Shown here in pieces: positions 44,627 through 59,252 of a DNA stretch of 64,000 nucleotides. Position 1 is the first letter of the stretch, and each line of letters opens with the position of its first letter. The notes beneath the pieces were generated by a model, which saw only the letters and a program-made list of their open reading frames with translations, was not told the DNA's origin and did not search any database. This DNA comes from Chryseobacterium gleum (GTDB taxonomy: Bacteria > Bacteroidota > Bacteroidia > Flavobacteriales_F > PHOS-HE28): the NCBI GenBank assembly GCA_945872795.1, contig CAMCAZ010000008.1, forward strand, positions 1-64,000. The letters run 5' to 3'. The position numbers were made by a program, and so were the translations under genes.

Positions 44627-44652
44627 GGCCGACCCGGATCTCCGGGTCGGCC
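44627..44652 (+). terminator. hairpin after tuf
   Basis: Near-perfect palindrome, GGCCGACCCGG (44627-44637) against CCGGGTCGGCC (44642-44652), tetraloop ATCT, followed by TTCGCCG. No T-run, so it may attenuate rather than stop transcription into the secE operon. Confidence 0.65.
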
Positions 44653-44688
44653 TTCGCCGCCGAAAAGAGACAAGTTCCAGATACTCCT

Positions 44689-44761
44689 ACGGGTGTAGCT
44701 CAATTGGTAGAGCGAAGGTCTCCAAAACCTTAGGCTGCGGGTTCGATTCCTGCCACCCGTG
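44689..44761 (+). tRNA. trnW: tRNA-Trp (anticodon CCA)
   Basis: Acceptor ACGGGTG (44689-44695) / CACCCGT (44754-44760), anticodon arm AAGGT-CTCCAAA-ACCTT, T loop GGTTCGATTCC, discriminator G. 3' CCA not encoded. Directly precedes secE, as in many bacteria. Confidence 0.96.
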
Positions 44762-44780
44762 CCCAAAGCGAAACAACAAC

Positions 44781-45014
44781 GTGGCAAGCTTCAAGACATA
44801 CCTGGCCGAGAGCTATAACGAGCTCATGCACAAGGTGAGTTGGCCTACCTGGAAGGAACTCCAAGGCAGCGCCATCGTTGTGCTTGTATCCGCACTGCTC
44901 ATCTCGGTGATCATCTTCCTGATGGATTACATCTTCGGGGTGCAGAACATGGGACCGGGCGATACGAATCCTTGGAAGGGGATGCTCGGTTTCATCTATA
45001 AACTCATGAACTGA
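44781..45014 (+). CDS. secE: preprotein translocase subunit SecE
   Basis: 77 residues from a GTG start. Short SecE: an amphipathic helix with the signature ELMHKVSWPTWKELQGSA and one membrane helix (IVVLVSALLISVIIFLMDYIFG). It clamps SecY in the translocon. Starts 19 bases after tRNA-Trp; nusG follows after a single base. Confidence 0.96.
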   Translation: MASFKTYLAESYNELMHKVSWPTWKELQGSAIVVLVSALLISVIIFLMDYIFGVQNMGPGDTNPWKGMLGFIYKLMN

Positions 45015-45015
45015 G

Positions 45016-45567
45016 ATGGCAGCGGGCACCAAGAAGTGGTACGTCATCCGGGCCATCAGCGGCAAGGAGAAGAAGGTGAAGGAGATGGTGGACATGGAGG
45101 TGTCGCGCTCGAACATGGGGACGCACATCTCACAGGTGCTCATTCCCATGGAGAAGTTCTACCAGATCCGCGAGGGCAAGAAGGTGAGCAAGGAGCGCAA
45201 CTTCTTTCCCGGCTACGTGTTGATGGAGGCGGACCTCACCGGTGAGATCGCCCACACCATCAAGAACATGCCCAACGTGATCGGATTCCTCGGTGCGGAG
45301 AAGGGGGGAGACCCTGTTCCCTTGCGCCAGGCTGAAGTGAACCGCATCCTGGGCACCGTCGATGAGCTCGCTGATGCCGAGGCCACGAACCACAACCCCT
45401 ACCATGTGGGAGAAGGGGTGAAGGTGATCGATGGTCCCTTCAACGGGTTCAACGGCGTGATCGAGGAGATCAATGAAGAAAAGAAGAAGCTCAAGGTCAT
45501 GGTGAAGATCTTCGGACGGAAGACCCCCTTGGAACTGAGCTTCATGCAAGTAGAGAAGGAGGTGTAG
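45016..45567 (+). CDS. nusG: transcription termination/antitermination factor NusG
   Basis: 183 residues. NGN domain (KKWYVIRAISGKEKKV, FFPGYVLMEADL) and C-terminal KOW domain (GEGVKVIDGPFNGFNGVIEEI). It binds the RNA polymerase clamp and couples to NusE/S10 or Rho. One base separates it from secE. Confidence 0.97.
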   Translation: MAAGTKKWYVIRAISGKEKKVKEMVDMEVSRSNMGTHISQVLIPMEKFYQIREGKKVSKERNFFPGYVLMEADLTGEIAHTIKNMPNVIGFLGAEKGGDPVPLRQAEVNRILGTVDELADAEATNHNPYHVGEGVKVIDGPFNGFNGVIEEINEEKKKLKVMVKIFGRKTPLELSFMQVEKEV

Positions 45568-45669
45568 GGACAAGACAGGTCCCTGTAGACCGACGACCGA
45601 TAGGAACAACAAGTAAACACGTCCGAGCCGACCGATAGGAAGGCGTGAACAGGACACAAACCAAGAACA

Positions 45670-46107
45670 ATGGCAAAGGAGATCGCAGCGTTGATCAAGC
45701 TGCAAGTAAAAGGAGGCGCGGCCAACCCGTCGCCCCCCATCGGCCCCGCACTGGGTGCCAAGGGCGTGAACATCATGGAGTTCTGCAAGCAGTTCAATGC
45801 TCGCACGCAGGACAAACCGGGCAAAGTGTTGCCCGTGGTGATCACGGTCTACGGCGATAAGTCCTTCGACTTCATCATCAAGACCCCTCCTGCAGCCGTG
45901 CAGATCATCGATGCCGCCAAGATCAAGGGTGGTAGCGGTGTGCCCCACAGCAAGAAGGTGGGCAGCATCACCTGGGATCAGGTCAAGGCGATCGCCGAGG
46001 ACAAGATGCCCGACCTGAACTGCTTCAAATTGGAGAGCGCCATGAGCATGGTGGCCGGTACGGCCCGCAGCATGGGTGTTACCGTGAGCGGAGATAAACC
46101 CTTCTGA
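45670..46107 (+). CDS. rplK: 50S ribosomal protein uL11
   Basis: 145 residues: [30 protein letters not shown] and the C-terminal RNA-binding [11 protein letters not shown] are diagnostic. It forms part of the GTPase-associated centre. First ribosomal gene after a 102-base gap from nusG in which no terminator is seen. Confidence 0.98.
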   Translation: MAKEIAALIKLQVKGGAANPSPPIGPALGAKGVNIMEFCKQFNARTQDKPGKVLPVVITVYGDKSFDFIIKTPPAAVQIIDAAKIKGGSGVPHSKKVGSITWDQVKAIAEDKMPDLNCFKLESAMSMVAGTARSMGVTVSGDKPF

Positions 46108-46118
46108 ACCCAGCAGCC

Positions 46119-46814
46119 ATGGCAACCCTGACCAAGAAGCGTAAGACAGCGCTGGCCAAGTTCGACACCACGAAGGTGTACACCTTGGATGAAGCGACGC
46201 AGATCGTAAAGCAAGTGAGCACGACCAAGTTCGACGCCACGGTGGACATCGCCGTTCGTCTGGGCGTGGATCCGCGCAAGAGCACTGAAATGGTGCGTGG
46301 CACCGTGAGCCTGCCCCACGGGACCGGACGCACGGTGAACGTGCTGGTGCTGGCCGACCCCGCCAAGTGCGAGGAGGCCCTCGCCGCCGGTGCCGACATG
46401 GCCGGTCTCGATGACTACATCGAGAAGATCAAAGGCGGTTGGACCAACGTGGATGTGATCATCTGCACGCCTGCCGTGATGGCCAAAGTGGGTGCCCTGG
46501 GCCGTGTGCTCGGTCCCCGCGGCCTGATGCCGAACCCCAAGACCGGTACCGTGACCATGGACGTGGCCAAGGCCACCCGCGAGGTGAAGGCCGGCAAGAT
46601 CGACTTCAAGGTGGACAAGGCCGGAATCATCCACGCGGTGATCGGCAAGGCCTCCTTCGAAGCCGCCAAGTTGAGCGAGAACGCCAACGAGATCCTGCAG
46701 ACCCTGGTGAAGCTGAAGCCCAGCACCGCCAAGGGAGCCTACATCAAGAGCATCAGCATCAGCAGTACCATGAGCCCCGGCGTGCAGGTCGATACCCGCA
46801 CCGTAACGGTCTGA
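46119..46814 (+). CDS. rplA: 50S ribosomal protein uL1
   Basis: 231 residues. L1-stalk protein and, in many bacteria, translational repressor of its own operon. Seen: [47 protein letters not shown] and [11 protein letters not shown]. Eleven bases after rplK. Confidence 0.98.
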   Translation: MATLTKKRKTALAKFDTTKVYTLDEATQIVKQVSTTKFDATVDIAVRLGVDPRKSTEMVRGTVSLPHGTGRTVNVLVLADPAKCEEALAAGADMAGLDDYIEKIKGGWTNVDVIICTPAVMAKVGALGRVLGPRGLMPNPKTGTVTMDVAKATREVKAGKIDFKVDKAGIIHAVIGKASFEAAKLSENANEILQTLVKLKPSTAKGAYIKSISISSTMSPGVQVDTRTVTV

Positions 46815-46829
46815 TAACAGCGCACAACA

Positions 46830-47360
46830 ATGGCAACCCGTAGCGAAAAAGACCAGGCGATCAACGTCCTGGTCGAAGAGATCAAGGCCACCAGCGTGCT
46901 GTACCTGGCCGACACGACGTCCATGGACGCCGAAGCCACCTCCAACCTGCGCAGGGCCTGCAACAAGGCCGGCATCCGCATGAAGGTGGTGAAGAACACC
47001 CTGCTCCAGAAAGCCATGGAGCGTGTGGAAGGCCGCGACTACAGCGGTATCATCCCCACGCTGAAAGGCCAGACGAGCATCCTGTTCGCCGACAAGGGCA
47101 ACGCTCCTGCAAAACTCATCAAGAACTTCCGCAAGAAGGACACCAAGCCTGCGCTGAAGAGCGCATGGATAGATGAGGCCGTGTTCATCGGGGACGACCA
47201 GCTGGTGATGCTGAGCGACCTGAAGGGCAAGGAGGAGCTCATCGGCGATATCATCGCCCTGCTCCAGAGCCCGATGAAGAACGTGATCAGCGGCCTGCAA
47301 GGCAGCGGTGCTCACAAGATCGCCGGCCTGGTGAAGACCCTCCAGGAGAGGGCCGCTTAA
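46830..47360 (+). CDS. rplJ: 50S ribosomal protein uL10
   Basis: 176 residues. Stalk base that anchors L7/L12 dimers. Seen: N-terminal rRNA-binding part with [20 protein letters not shown] and [11 protein letters not shown], and a C-terminal helix for L7/L12 binding. The 15-base gap from rplA leaves no space for the long L10 leader found between these genes in proteobacteria. Confidence 0.97.
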   Translation: MATRSEKDQAINVLVEEIKATSVLYLADTTSMDAEATSNLRRACNKAGIRMKVVKNTLLQKAMERVEGRDYSGIIPTLKGQTSILFADKGNAPAKLIKNFRKKDTKPALKSAWIDEAVFIGDDQLVMLSDLKGKEELIGDIIALLQSPMKNVISGLQGSGAHKIAGLVKTLQERAA

Positions 47361-47457
47361 AAAGACAACGTCAAGGGCGACGTTCGCGCCGCCCCGACAA
47401 ACGCGTTACGCACTTCCCGATAGCTTCTCTACAACCGAAAGTAACAACCCCCGCAAG

Positions 47458-47835
47458 ATGGCAGACATCAAATCCCTGGGCGATCAGCTCGTAGGCCTCA
47501 CCGTGAAAGAGGTCAATGAACTGGCCCAGTACCTGAAAGACGAGTACAAGATCGAACCCGCAGCAGCCGCAGTGGCCATCGCAGGCCCCGCCGCAGGCGG
47601 TGGTGGCGACGTCGCTGAAGCCAAGACCAGCTTCGACGTGATCCTGAAGGCCGGTGGCCAGAACAAACTGGCTGTGGTAAAGCTGGTGAAGGAACTCACC
47701 GGACTGGGACTGAAGGAGGCGAAAGATCTCGTGGACGGCGCTCCCAAGCCGCTGAAGGAAGGTGTGTCCAAAGAGGACGCCGAGAGCCTGAAGCAGCAAT
47801 TGACGGAAGCCGGCGCTGAAGTTGAGGTCAAGTAA
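47458..47835 (+). CDS. rplL: 50S ribosomal protein bL7/L12
   Basis: 125 residues: N-terminal dimerisation helices ([20 protein letters not shown]), an alanine/glycine hinge and the C-terminal factor-binding domain ([40 protein letters not shown]). Recruits translational GTPases. Ninety-seven bases after rplJ; a large hairpin follows. Confidence 0.98.
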   Translation: MADIKSLGDQLVGLTVKEVNELAQYLKDEYKIEPAAAAVAIAGPAAGGGGDVAEAKTSFDVILKAGGQNKLAVVKLVKELTGLGLKEAKDLVDGAPKPLKEGVSKEDAESLKQQLTEAGAEVEVK

Positions 47836-47853
47836 GAACCTCACTGCGCCTGC

Positions 47854-47906
47854 ATCACAGCAGCACGGAAAGGCCCCAAGGCGGGCCTTTCCGGCTGTGC
47901 TGTGAT
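47854..47906 (+). terminator. long hairpin between rplL and rpoB
   Basis: Stem of about 23 bases with minor mismatches (47854-47876 against 47884-47906; includes GGAAAGGCCC/GGGCCTTTCC), then CGCTGTATTTTC. Position between rplL and rpoB suggests partial termination (attenuation) that sets the RNA polymerase to ribosome ratio, as in other bacteria. Confidence 0.75.
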
Positions 47907-48016
47907 CGCTGTATTTTCAAGTCACCCCAACGGCACCCCGATCCAGTGCCCGCGGTCATCCCGGACAAGGTGGATCCCTTTCATTAGGTCGTCTTCCGTT
48001 CCCTACATACGCACAC

Positions 48017-51000
48017 ATGGCCCAGGCGAAGACCAGCTCCAAGCGAAGTAAGCGCATCGATTTCGGCTCCAGCGCCCTCTCGATCGACTACCCCGATTTC
48101 CTCGATATCCAGCTGAAGAGCTTCGAGGAGTTCTTCCAGATCGAAACCCTTCCCGAACACCGCGAACAGGAAGGTCTCTTCAAGGTGTTCTCGGAGAACT
48201 TCCCGATCACCGATACCCGCAACCAGTTCGTACTGGAGTTCCTGGACTATTTCATCGATCCGCCGCGGTACAGCATCGATGAATGCATTGAGCGCGGGCT
48301 CACCTACAGCGTTCCGCTGAAGGCCAAACTGAAACTCTACTGCACCGACCCCGAGCACGAGGACTTCGAGACCATCGTGCAGGACGTCTATCTGGGGCAG
48401 ATCCCCTACATGACCCCCAAGGGCTCGTTCGTCGTGAACGGCGCCGAGCGCGTGGTGGTCAGCCAGCTGCACCGCAGCCCGGGCGTGTTCTTCGGCCAGA
48501 GCCGACACGCCAACGGAACCAAGCTGTACAGCGCCCGTGTCATCCCGTTCAAGGGTTCGTGGATCGAGTTCGCCACGGACATCAACGGTGTGATGTACGC
48601 CTACATCGATCGTAAGAAAAAGCTGCCTGTGACCACGCTGCTGCGTGCCATCGGCTTTGAAAGTGACAAGGACATCCTCTCCATCTTCGACCTCGCCGAC
48701 GAGGTGAAGGTGACCAAGGCCAACATGAAGGAGGCCGTGGGACGCAAGCTCGCAGCCCGCGTGCTGAAGACCTGGGTGGAGGATTTCGTGGACGAGGACA
48801 CCGGTGAGGTGGTGAGCATCGAGCGTAACGAGGTGCTCATCGACCGCGAGACCGTGATCGAGGACATGCACGTGGACCAGATCGTGGAGAGCGGTGCGAA
48901 GACGATCATCCTGCACAAGGAGAGCATCAACGCCGCCGACTACGCCCTGATCTACAACACCCTGCAGAAGGACACCTCGAACTCCGAGAAGGAGGCCGTG
49001 GAGGTGATCTACCGCCAGCTGCGGAACGCCGAACCACCCGATCTGGAAACGGCCCGTGGTGTGATCGACAAGCTGTTCTTCAGCGAGCAGCGCTACGACC
49101 TCGGTGAGGTGGGCCGCTACCGCATCAACAAGAAGCTGGGCCTGCAGAGCGAGCTCAGTGTGCGCGTGTTGACGAAGGAGGACATCATCTTCATCATCAA
49201 GTACCTGATCGAACTGGTGAACTCGAAGGCCGATGTGGATGACATCGACCACTTGAGCAACCGTCGCGTCCGCACCGTGGGCGAGCAGTTGCACGCCCAG
49301 TTCGGCGTGGGTCTGGCCCGTATGGCCCGCACCATCCGTGAGCGCATGAACGTGCGTGACAATGAGGTGTTCACGCCCACCGACCTGATCAATGCCAAGA
49401 CCCTGAGCTCGGTGATCAACTCGTTCTTCGGAACGAACCAGTTGAGCCAGTTCATGGACCAGACCAACCCGCTGAGCGAGATCACCCACAAGCGCCGCCT
49501 CTCGGCTCTTGGACCCGGAGGTCTGAGCCGTGAGCGCGCCGGTTTCGAGGTGCGTGACGTGCACTACACCCACTACGGTCGCCTCTGCACCATCGAGACC
49601 CCTGAAGGACCGAACATCGGTCTGATCAGCTCGCTCTGTGTGTACAGCAAGATCAACAGCCTGGGCTTCATTGAGACCCCGTACCGCCCGGTGGCGAACG
49701 GCAAGGTGGATGTGAAGGCCGCGGTGATCTACCTGAGCGCCGAGGAGGAGGACAACAAGATGATCGCCCAGGCGAACGCCGGGATGAACGAGAAGGGCGA
49801 GTTCACCACCAGCCGTGTGAAAGCGCGGATGATGGGCGACTTCCCCGTGGTGGAGCCCAAGGAGCTGCACCTGATGGACGTGGGACCCAACCAGATCGCA
49901 TCCATTGCGGCCTCGCTGATCCCCTTCCTGGAGCACAATGACGCCAACCGTGCCCTGATGGGTTCGAACATGATGCGTCAGGCCGTGCCGCTGCTGCGTC
50001 CCGAGGCGCCGTTCGTGGGCACCGGTCTGGAGGAGCTCGTGGCCCGCGACAGCCGCGTGCTGCTGACCGCCGAGGGCGAAGGAGTGGTGAAGAGCGTGGA
50101 CGCCGACCGCATCGTGATCGAGTACAAGCGTACCGACGAAGAGCGTATCGTCAGCTTCGAGGGCGATGAGAAGGAGTACAAGCTCACCAAGTTCCTGAAG
50201 ACCAACCAGAGCACCTGCATGAACCTGCGCCCCATCGTGCGCAAGGGCGAGAAGGTGACCAAGGGACAGACGCTCTGCGAGGGTTATGCGACCCAGGATG
50301 GCGAGCTCGCCATCGGCCGCAACCTGCAGGTGGCCTTCATGCCTTGGAAGGGGTACAACTTCGAGGATGCCATCGTGATCAGCGAGCGCGTGGCCAGTGA
50401 GGACATCTTCACGTCCATCCACATCGATGAGTACATCATGGAGGTGCGCGACACCAAGCGTGGCCTGGAGGAGCTCACCGCCGACATCCCGAACGTGTCC
50501 GAGGAGGCCACCAAGGACCTGGACGAGAACGGTCTGATCCGCATCGGTGCCGAGATCAAGGAAGGCGACATCCTCATCGGCAAGATCACGCCGAAAGGGG
50601 AGACCGACCCCAGCCCGGAGGAGAAGCTGCTGCGTGCCATCTTCGGCGACAAGGCCGGTGATGTGAAGGATGCTTCATTGAAGGCCCCGCCCAGCATCAA
50701 GGGTGTGGTGATCGACAAGAAGTTGTTCAGCCGTGCCGTGAAGGACAAGAAGGCCAAGACCAACGAGAAGGCCATCCTGGAGCAGATCGACAAGGAGCAG
50801 GACAAGGAGCTGGGTACCCTGAAGAACGAGCTCATCGACAAGATGATGCAGCTCCTCAACGGGCAATCCAGCAACGGCGTCTTCAACAAATACAAGGAGG
50901 AGCAGATCAAGAAGGGCGTGAAGTTCAGCGTCAAGGTGCTGCAAGGCATCGACTTCGTGACCGTCGATCCCACCGAGTGGACCGTTGACAAGAAGACCAA

Positions 51001-51838
51001 TGAACTGGTGCGCCAGCTCATCCACAACTACAACATCCGCCACAGCGACATCAGTGGTGTGTACAAGCGCAAGAAGTTCCAGGTGAGCATCGGCGACGAG
51101 CTCCCCACGGGCATCATCAAACTGGCCAAGGTGTACCTGGCCGCCAAGCGCAAGCTGACGGTGGGCGACAAGATGGCCGGCCGCCACGGAAACAAGGGTA
51201 TCGTGGCCAAGATCGTGCGCGATGCCGACATGCCGTTCATGGAGGACGGTACTCCGGTGGACATCGTTCTGAACCCGCTGGGCGTGCCTTCCCGAATGAA
51301 CCTCGGGCAGATCTACGAGACCGTGCTGGGCTGGGCCGGCAAGAAGCTGGGCCGCAAATACGCCACGCCGATCTTCGATGGTGCGACCCACGACCAGATC
51401 AATGCCGAGACCGACGAAGCGGGCATTCCGCGGAACGGCAAGACCTACCTCTATGATGGCGGTACGGGTGATCGTTTTGACCAACCGGCCACGGTGGGCG
51501 TGATCTACATGATCAAGCTCGCACACATGGTCGACGATAAGATGCACGCCCGTTCCATCGGCCCCTACAGCCTCATCACCCAGCAGCCGCTGGGCGGTAA
51601 GGCCCAGTTCGGTGGCCAGCGTTTCGGTGAAATGGAGGTGTGGGCACTGGAGGCCTTCGGTGCCGCCAACATCCTGCAGGAGATCCTGACCGTGAAGAGC
51701 GATGACGTGATCGGCCGTGCGAAGGCCTACGAGGCCATCGTGAAGGGCGAGCCGCTCCCACAACCAGGCATCCCTGAATCGTTCAACGTGCTGCTCCACG
51801 AATTGCGTGGCCTGGCCCTGAACGTCTCCCTGGAGTGA
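48017..51838 (+). CDS. rpoB: DNA-directed RNA polymerase subunit beta
   Basis: 1273 residues, full length. Seen: N-terminal protrusion/lobe ([21 protein letters not shown]), the rifampicin-site region [39 protein letters not shown] (pieces: [27 protein letters not shown]), the catalytic-domain [31 protein letters not shown] and the C-terminal clamp [20 protein letters not shown]. The H in HKRRLSALG and the S and D of the site are the rifampicin-sensitive types. Separated from rplL by a 181-base region with a hairpin; no consensus promoter was found there. Confidence 0.99.
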   Translation: MAQAKTSSKRSKRIDFGSSALSIDYPDFLDIQLKSFEEFFQIETLPEHREQEGLFKVFSENFPITDTRNQFVLEFLDYFIDPPRYSIDECIERGLTYSVPLKAKLKLYCTDPEHEDFETIVQDVYLGQIPYMTPKGSFVVNGAERVVVSQLHRSPGVFFGQSRHANGTKLYSARVIPFKGSWIEFATDINGVMYAYIDRKKKLPVTTLLRAIGFESDKDILSIFDLADEVKVTKANMKEAVGRKLAARVLKTWVEDFVDEDTGEVVSIERNEVLIDRETVIEDMHVDQIVESGAKTIILHKESINAADYALIYNTLQKDTSNSEKEAVEVIYRQLRNAEPPDLETARGVIDKLFFSEQRYDLGEVGRYRINKKLGLQSELSVRVLTKEDIIFIIKYLIELVNSKADVDDIDHLSNRRVRTVGEQLHAQFGVGLARMARTIRERMNVRDNEVFTPTDLINAKTLSSVINSFFGTNQLSQFMDQTNPLSEITHKRRLSALGPGGLSRERAGFEVRDVHYTHYGRLCTIETPEGPNIGLISSLCVYSKINSLGFIETPYRPVANGKVDVKAAVIYLSAEEEDNKMIAQANAGMNEKGEFTTSRVKARMMGDFPVVEPKELHLMDVGPNQIASIAASLIPFLEHNDANRALMGSNMMRQAVPLLRPEAPFVGTGLEELVARDSRVLLTAEGEGVVKSVDADRIVIEYKRTDEERIVSFEGDEKEYKLTKFLKTNQSTCMNLRPIVRKGEKVTKGQTLCEGYATQDGELAIGRNLQVAFMPWKGYNFEDAIVISERVASEDIFTSIHIDEYIMEVRDTKRGLEELTADIPNVSEEATKDLDENGLIRIGAEIKEGDILIGKITPKGETDPSPEEKLLRAIFGDKAGDVKDASLKAPPSIKGVVIDKKLFSRAVKDKKAKTNEKAILEQIDKEQDKELGTLKNELIDKMMQLLNGQSSNGVFNKYKEEQIKKGVKFSVKVLQGIDFVTVDPTEWTVDKKTNELVRQLIHNYNIRHSDISGVYKRKKFQVSIGDELPTGIIKLAKVYLAAKRKLTVGDKMAGRHGNKGIVAKIVRDADMPFMEDGTPVDIVLNPLGVPSRMNLGQIYETVLGWAGKKLGRKYATPIFDGATHDQINAETDEAGIPRNGKTYLYDGGTGDRFDQPATVGVIYMIKLAHMVDDKMHARSIGPYSLITQQPLGGKAQFGGQRFGEMEVWALEAFGAANILQEILTVKSDDVIGRAKAYEAIVKGEPLPQPGIPESFNVLLHELRGLALNVSLE

Positions 51839-51888
51839 TCCAAGGGAAGCGCAATTGAACGTCGAACGGAAGCAAGCAACGAGAGCAC

Positions 51889-56184
<4,296 letters not shown>

Positions 56185-56214
56185 GATGAACCCGTCGGTC
56201 CAGGAACAGTGACC

Positions 56215-56244
56215 GAGCGGCAAGTCCATCAGGGCTTGCCGCTC
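56215..56244 (+). terminator. hairpin after rpoC
   Basis: GAGCGGCAAG (56215-56224) / CTTGCCGCTC (56235-56244), 10-base perfect stem with a 10-nt loop. No T-run. It lies in the 94-base gap before the DUF3467 gene. Confidence 0.5.
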
Positions 56245-56278
56245 GCCGCTTATGCCCCGACATCAACCGAACAGTACC

Positions 56279-56599
56279 ATGGCAGACCAGAAAGAACAAC
56301 CCCGACCCAACCAGCTCAACATCGAGATCAGCGAGGAAGTGGCTGATGGCGTGTACAGCAACCTCGCCATCATCACCCACAGCAACTCCGAATTCGTCGT
56401 CGACTTCGTGCGTGTGATGCCCGGTGTGCCCAAGGCCAAGGTGCGCGCACGTATCCTGCTCACGCCACAGCACGCGAAGCGCCTGATGCGCGCGCTGGCT
56501 GACAACATCAGCAAGTTCGAACAGGTGCATGGCCCCATTCGGGAGACCGAGATGCCGGAGATCCCCATGAGCTTCGGCGGACCCACGGCCCAGGCCTGA
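56279..56599 (+). CDS. DUF3467 family protein
   Basis: 106 residues from the ATG at 56279 (MADQKEQPRPNQLN). Matches the small DUF3467 family by LNIEISEEVADGVYSNLAII, NSEFVVDFVRVMPG and LTPQHAKRLMRALADNI. The fold is predicted to be a small beta-rich protein; function not established. Its location directly after rpoC is common in Bacteroidota, suggesting a connection to transcription or simply shared expression. Confidence 0.88.
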   Translation: MADQKEQPRPNQLNIEISEEVADGVYSNLAIITHSNSEFVVDFVRVMPGVPKAKVRARILLTPQHAKRLMRALADNISKFEQVHGPIRETEMPEIPMSFGGPTAQA

Positions 56600-56617
56600 A
56601 CTGTACATCACGCATGA

Positions 56618-56644
56618 CAAAGCCCCGGCAACACCGGGGCTTTG
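56618..56644. terminator. bidirectional terminator between convergent genes
   Basis: Perfect 11-base stem CAAAGCCCCGG (56618-56628) / CCGGGGCTTTG (56634-56644), 5-nt loop. It can end both the DUF3467 transcript and the minus-strand operon arriving from the right. Confidence 0.88.
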
Positions 56645-56669
56645 TCCGTTCTTCGGGTCTTGGTCACGA

Positions 56670-56918
56670 TCAGAGCCGCAGGTGCCGCAGGCGATCGATG
56701 GTGGCCGCATCGGCGCACACCTCCTTCAGTCGGCGCTCCACATGGCGCTCATAGCTTTCCGTGGCATAGCCGTGGTTGATCAGGTGCAGGTCCAGGACGA
56801 GTTCGTCCACCAGTTCCCAAGCATCCCGGTCCACCAGGTGGGCGTTCGGGGATCGTTCCAGTTCACCCTTGACCTGTTCATATCGGTCCAGCAGTTCCAT
56901 GGTGATCGTCGGGGTCAT
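56670..56918 (-). CDS. small protein of unknown function
   Basis: 82 residues from the ATG at 56918 (MTPTITMELLDRYEQVKGEL), which overlaps the stop of the patatin gene by 4 bases; a longer frame would run into that gene. Mostly helical and charged: YEQVKGELERSPNAHLVDRD, ELVDELVLDLHLINHGYA, ESYERHVERRLKEVC. Not recognised. Translational coupling to the patatin gene suggests co-expression; a soluble helical protein is all that can be said. Confidence 0.65.
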   Translation of the reverse strand: MTPTITMELLDRYEQVKGELERSPNAHLVDRDAWELVDELVLDLHLINHGYATESYERHVERRLKEVCADAATIDRLRHLRL

Positions 56919-59200
56919 TCCTGCGCCTTTTGGTTGAAGAGGATGTAGCCGAAGTTGAGGCTCCAGGCCCAGGGTTCCTGCAGGCCATCGAAATAGCTCA
57001 GGTTGAACCACACCGGACCCAGTGGGCTCTGGTAGATCAAGGAACCCGAACCGATGTAGTAGCGTTCTGTGAAGGCGGCTGCGGTCATCCCCTGGTCGTC
57101 CTCGCCGCGTACGATGGGCTCATAGGGCTGGAAGATGTATCCCTCCAGCCGCAGGTCGAACTTGTTTCGGGCCACCGCGATGATGGTGCGCAGGCCGCCG
57201 GCGAGGTACTTCGGCGCCCGGAGTTCCGGTATGAAGTAGGTCCTGCTCTCAGGCGTGGGCTGGAACGCCGGGGAACGGATGATGCTCGCCGTATAGTTCT
57301 GGAACATGGGCATGGTGCTGTACACCCCTTCCAGCATGTAGCCCAATCGCACCGTACCTCGGGGGATGAGATACTGGTCCACGCAGCCGCGCAGCACCAA
57401 CCATTCATGCGCCGAGCGGTATTCCTCCCGCCCATCGGAGCGCGTGGATCCCGGGTCCGTCAGTTCGTCCCCGTTGATGTACCGCAGGCTCACCTGTAGG
57501 GCCTCTCCGGCGTTGGGGTGCTGCTTCCGGTTCAGCGAGTAACGCATAAGCGAGACGCCCACGTTGAACTGCCGGAAATAGGTCACATCCGCAGTGTCCG
57601 AACCCGTGAACTCGGTGGTCTGGTAGTAGCTGTCCTTGGTCTCCGCCAGCTTGGCATCCAGCCGCAGCAAACCCTTGTTGCCGAGGCCCATGCCCACGTT
57701 GGCGCCGCCATACACCTCGTTGATCACCACATAGGAGGGCTTCACCTCATCGAAGAAGGTGCTGAAGCTGCGGAAGTGGTCCCATCGGTGGATGGTGAAG
57801 AGCGGTTCGATGTAGATGGGCTGGTGGGTCGAAAGGTCGGCCCTGATCCGAAGCTGCCCGGCGCTATAGAACTTCCCGAAGTAGGAGTTCGCATCGATGT
57901 GGGCGGAGGAACGGCCGAAGAGGTTGTAACGCAGCGCCACCATCCCGGTGTTGATGGGACGCGAGGAGAACATGCCCCCGAAACGCACCTCCAGGTCCTT
58001 TTCCTGCTTCACATGCAGGTCCAGGTCATAGGTGCCCCGCTCCTTGAAGTACGTGGCCTTGGGGTATACCAGCGCGATGTTCTTGTCCGCATAGAGCCGG
58101 AAATAGGTGGGCTTCAGCTCCTCGGCCGTGAGCGTGCCGCTCTCGTGATGCAGGGTCCTGGAGATGTACAGCGATTGCGCGCGGTTGGCGCCGTGGATGC
58201 GGATGTCGCTGAAGACAAGGGGTGGGAAGGTGGCCCGGAACGCTGCCCTGCGCACCTCCAACTCGCTTTGGGATACGCGGCGTTGCATCTGTGCCTTGAT
58301 CTCCGGCATGCGCGCCATCGTCTCTCGGTAACCTTCCTGGATGGCCTGTGCAGGGTTGGAGAAGTCGAAGAGCGAAGTGGGGGTGCGCGGCTCGATGATC
58401 ACGCCGTTCTCGCAGATCACCGAGAAGTTGGTGGGCTCCTGCATCATGGCCCGCAACTGGCTGAGCAGGTCGTCCTCATCAGGCGGGGTGGAGTTGCTGG
58501 AGACGTTGCTCCCGATGATCACGTCCGGGAAAAAGTCCTCGTACATCACATCGCTCGGGAAGTTGTTGTAGAGCCCACCGTCCATCATCAGGTGACCGTT
58601 CACGCGGATGGGCTTGAAGTAGAACGGATAGCTCATGCTGGCACGCACGGCCTGCGCCAGGTCGCCTTTCCGGAATACCACGGAGCGCTGGGCGGTAATA
58701 TCCGATGCCACACAGCGGTAGGGCACGAACAGACTGTCCATGTCATAGCCTGCTGCGGCCGACGCCGGCGCGAATCCGCGCATCTGCTCGAAATCCAGCA
58801 GTACCGGGCTGCGCAGGTTGGTGGGCAGGGAGGTCTGCAGGGTGGTGTCCAGGTCCAGGCGCACATTGATGAGCGATGCATCAGCGGGGGCCTGTTTGAA
58901 GAAGTAGTTGAACTCGGGCTCCAGACCGCCTTCGGCCATGATGCGGAATTTTTCCGTGCGGAAGAGGGAATCGATCTGCCAGGGGGAAAGCCCGGCAGCG
59001 TAAAGCCCGCCGACCAAGGCGCCCATGCTGCTGCCCGCGATGTAGTCGATGGGGATGCCGTTCTCCTCCAAGGCCTGCATCACCCCGATGTGCGCCATGC
59101 CCGATGCCCCACCGCCGCTCAGTACCAAGCCCACCCGCTGCCCCATCGCCGAAGGCGACAACGCAGTGAAGAACAGGAGGATGAAGACGATGGAACGCAT
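56915..59200 (-). CDS. patatin-like phospholipase with C-terminal outer-membrane barrel
   Basis: 761 residues. A signal peptide ends at AMGQ (residue 20). The patatin domain carries oxyanion loop GGGASG (29-34), nucleophile GSSMG (Ser58) and the dyad aspartate in MMDGGLYNNFPSDV (about 206). From about residue 330 there is a POTRA-like part (FSDIRIHGANRAQSLYI) and then a long beta-rich region with BamA-like alternating pattern (RPINTGMVALRYNLFG, GPVWFNLSYFDG) to the end. This is the layout of PlpD/type Vd-like proteins, although here with no sign of release. It probably hydrolyses phospholipid at the outer membrane (catalytic residues seen, substrate inferred). Confidence 0.88.
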   Translation of the reverse strand: MRSIVFILLFFTALSPSAMGQRVGLVLSGGGASGMAHIGVMQALEENGIPIDYIAGSSMGALVGGLYAAGLSPWQIDSLFRTEKFRIMAEGGLEPEFNYFFKQAPADASLINVRLDLDTTLQTSLPTNLRSPVLLDFEQMRGFAPASAAAGYDMDSLFVPYRCVASDITAQRSVVFRKGDLAQAVRASMSYPFYFKPIRVNGHLMMDGGLYNNFPSDVMYEDFFPDVIIGSNVSSNSTPPDEDDLLSQLRAMMQEPTNFSVICENGVIIEPRTPTSLFDFSNPAQAIQEGYRETMARMPEIKAQMQRRVSQSELEVRRAAFRATFPPLVFSDIRIHGANRAQSLYISRTLHHESGTLTAEELKPTYFRLYADKNIALVYPKATYFKERGTYDLDLHVKQEKDLEVRFGGMFSSRPINTGMVALRYNLFGRSSAHIDANSYFGKFYSAGQLRIRADLSTHQPIYIEPLFTIHRWDHFRSFSTFFDEVKPSYVVINEVYGGANVGMGLGNKGLLRLDAKLAETKDSYYQTTEFTGSDTADVTYFRQFNVGVSLMRYSLNRKQHPNAGEALQVSLRYINGDELTDPGSTRSDGREEYRSAHEWLVLRGCVDQYLIPRGTVRLGYMLEGVYSTMPMFQNYTASIIRSPAFQPTPESRTYFIPELRAPKYLAGGLRTIIAVARNKFDLRLEGYIFQPYEPIVRGEDDQGMTAAAFTERYYIGSGSLIYQSPLGPVWFNLSYFDGLQEPWAWSLNFGYILFNQKAQE

Positions 59201-59252
59201 GGTGGACGAGGTCGAGCAAAAGTAGCGCCGGGTCTTGCGCGGCCCTAACCGT

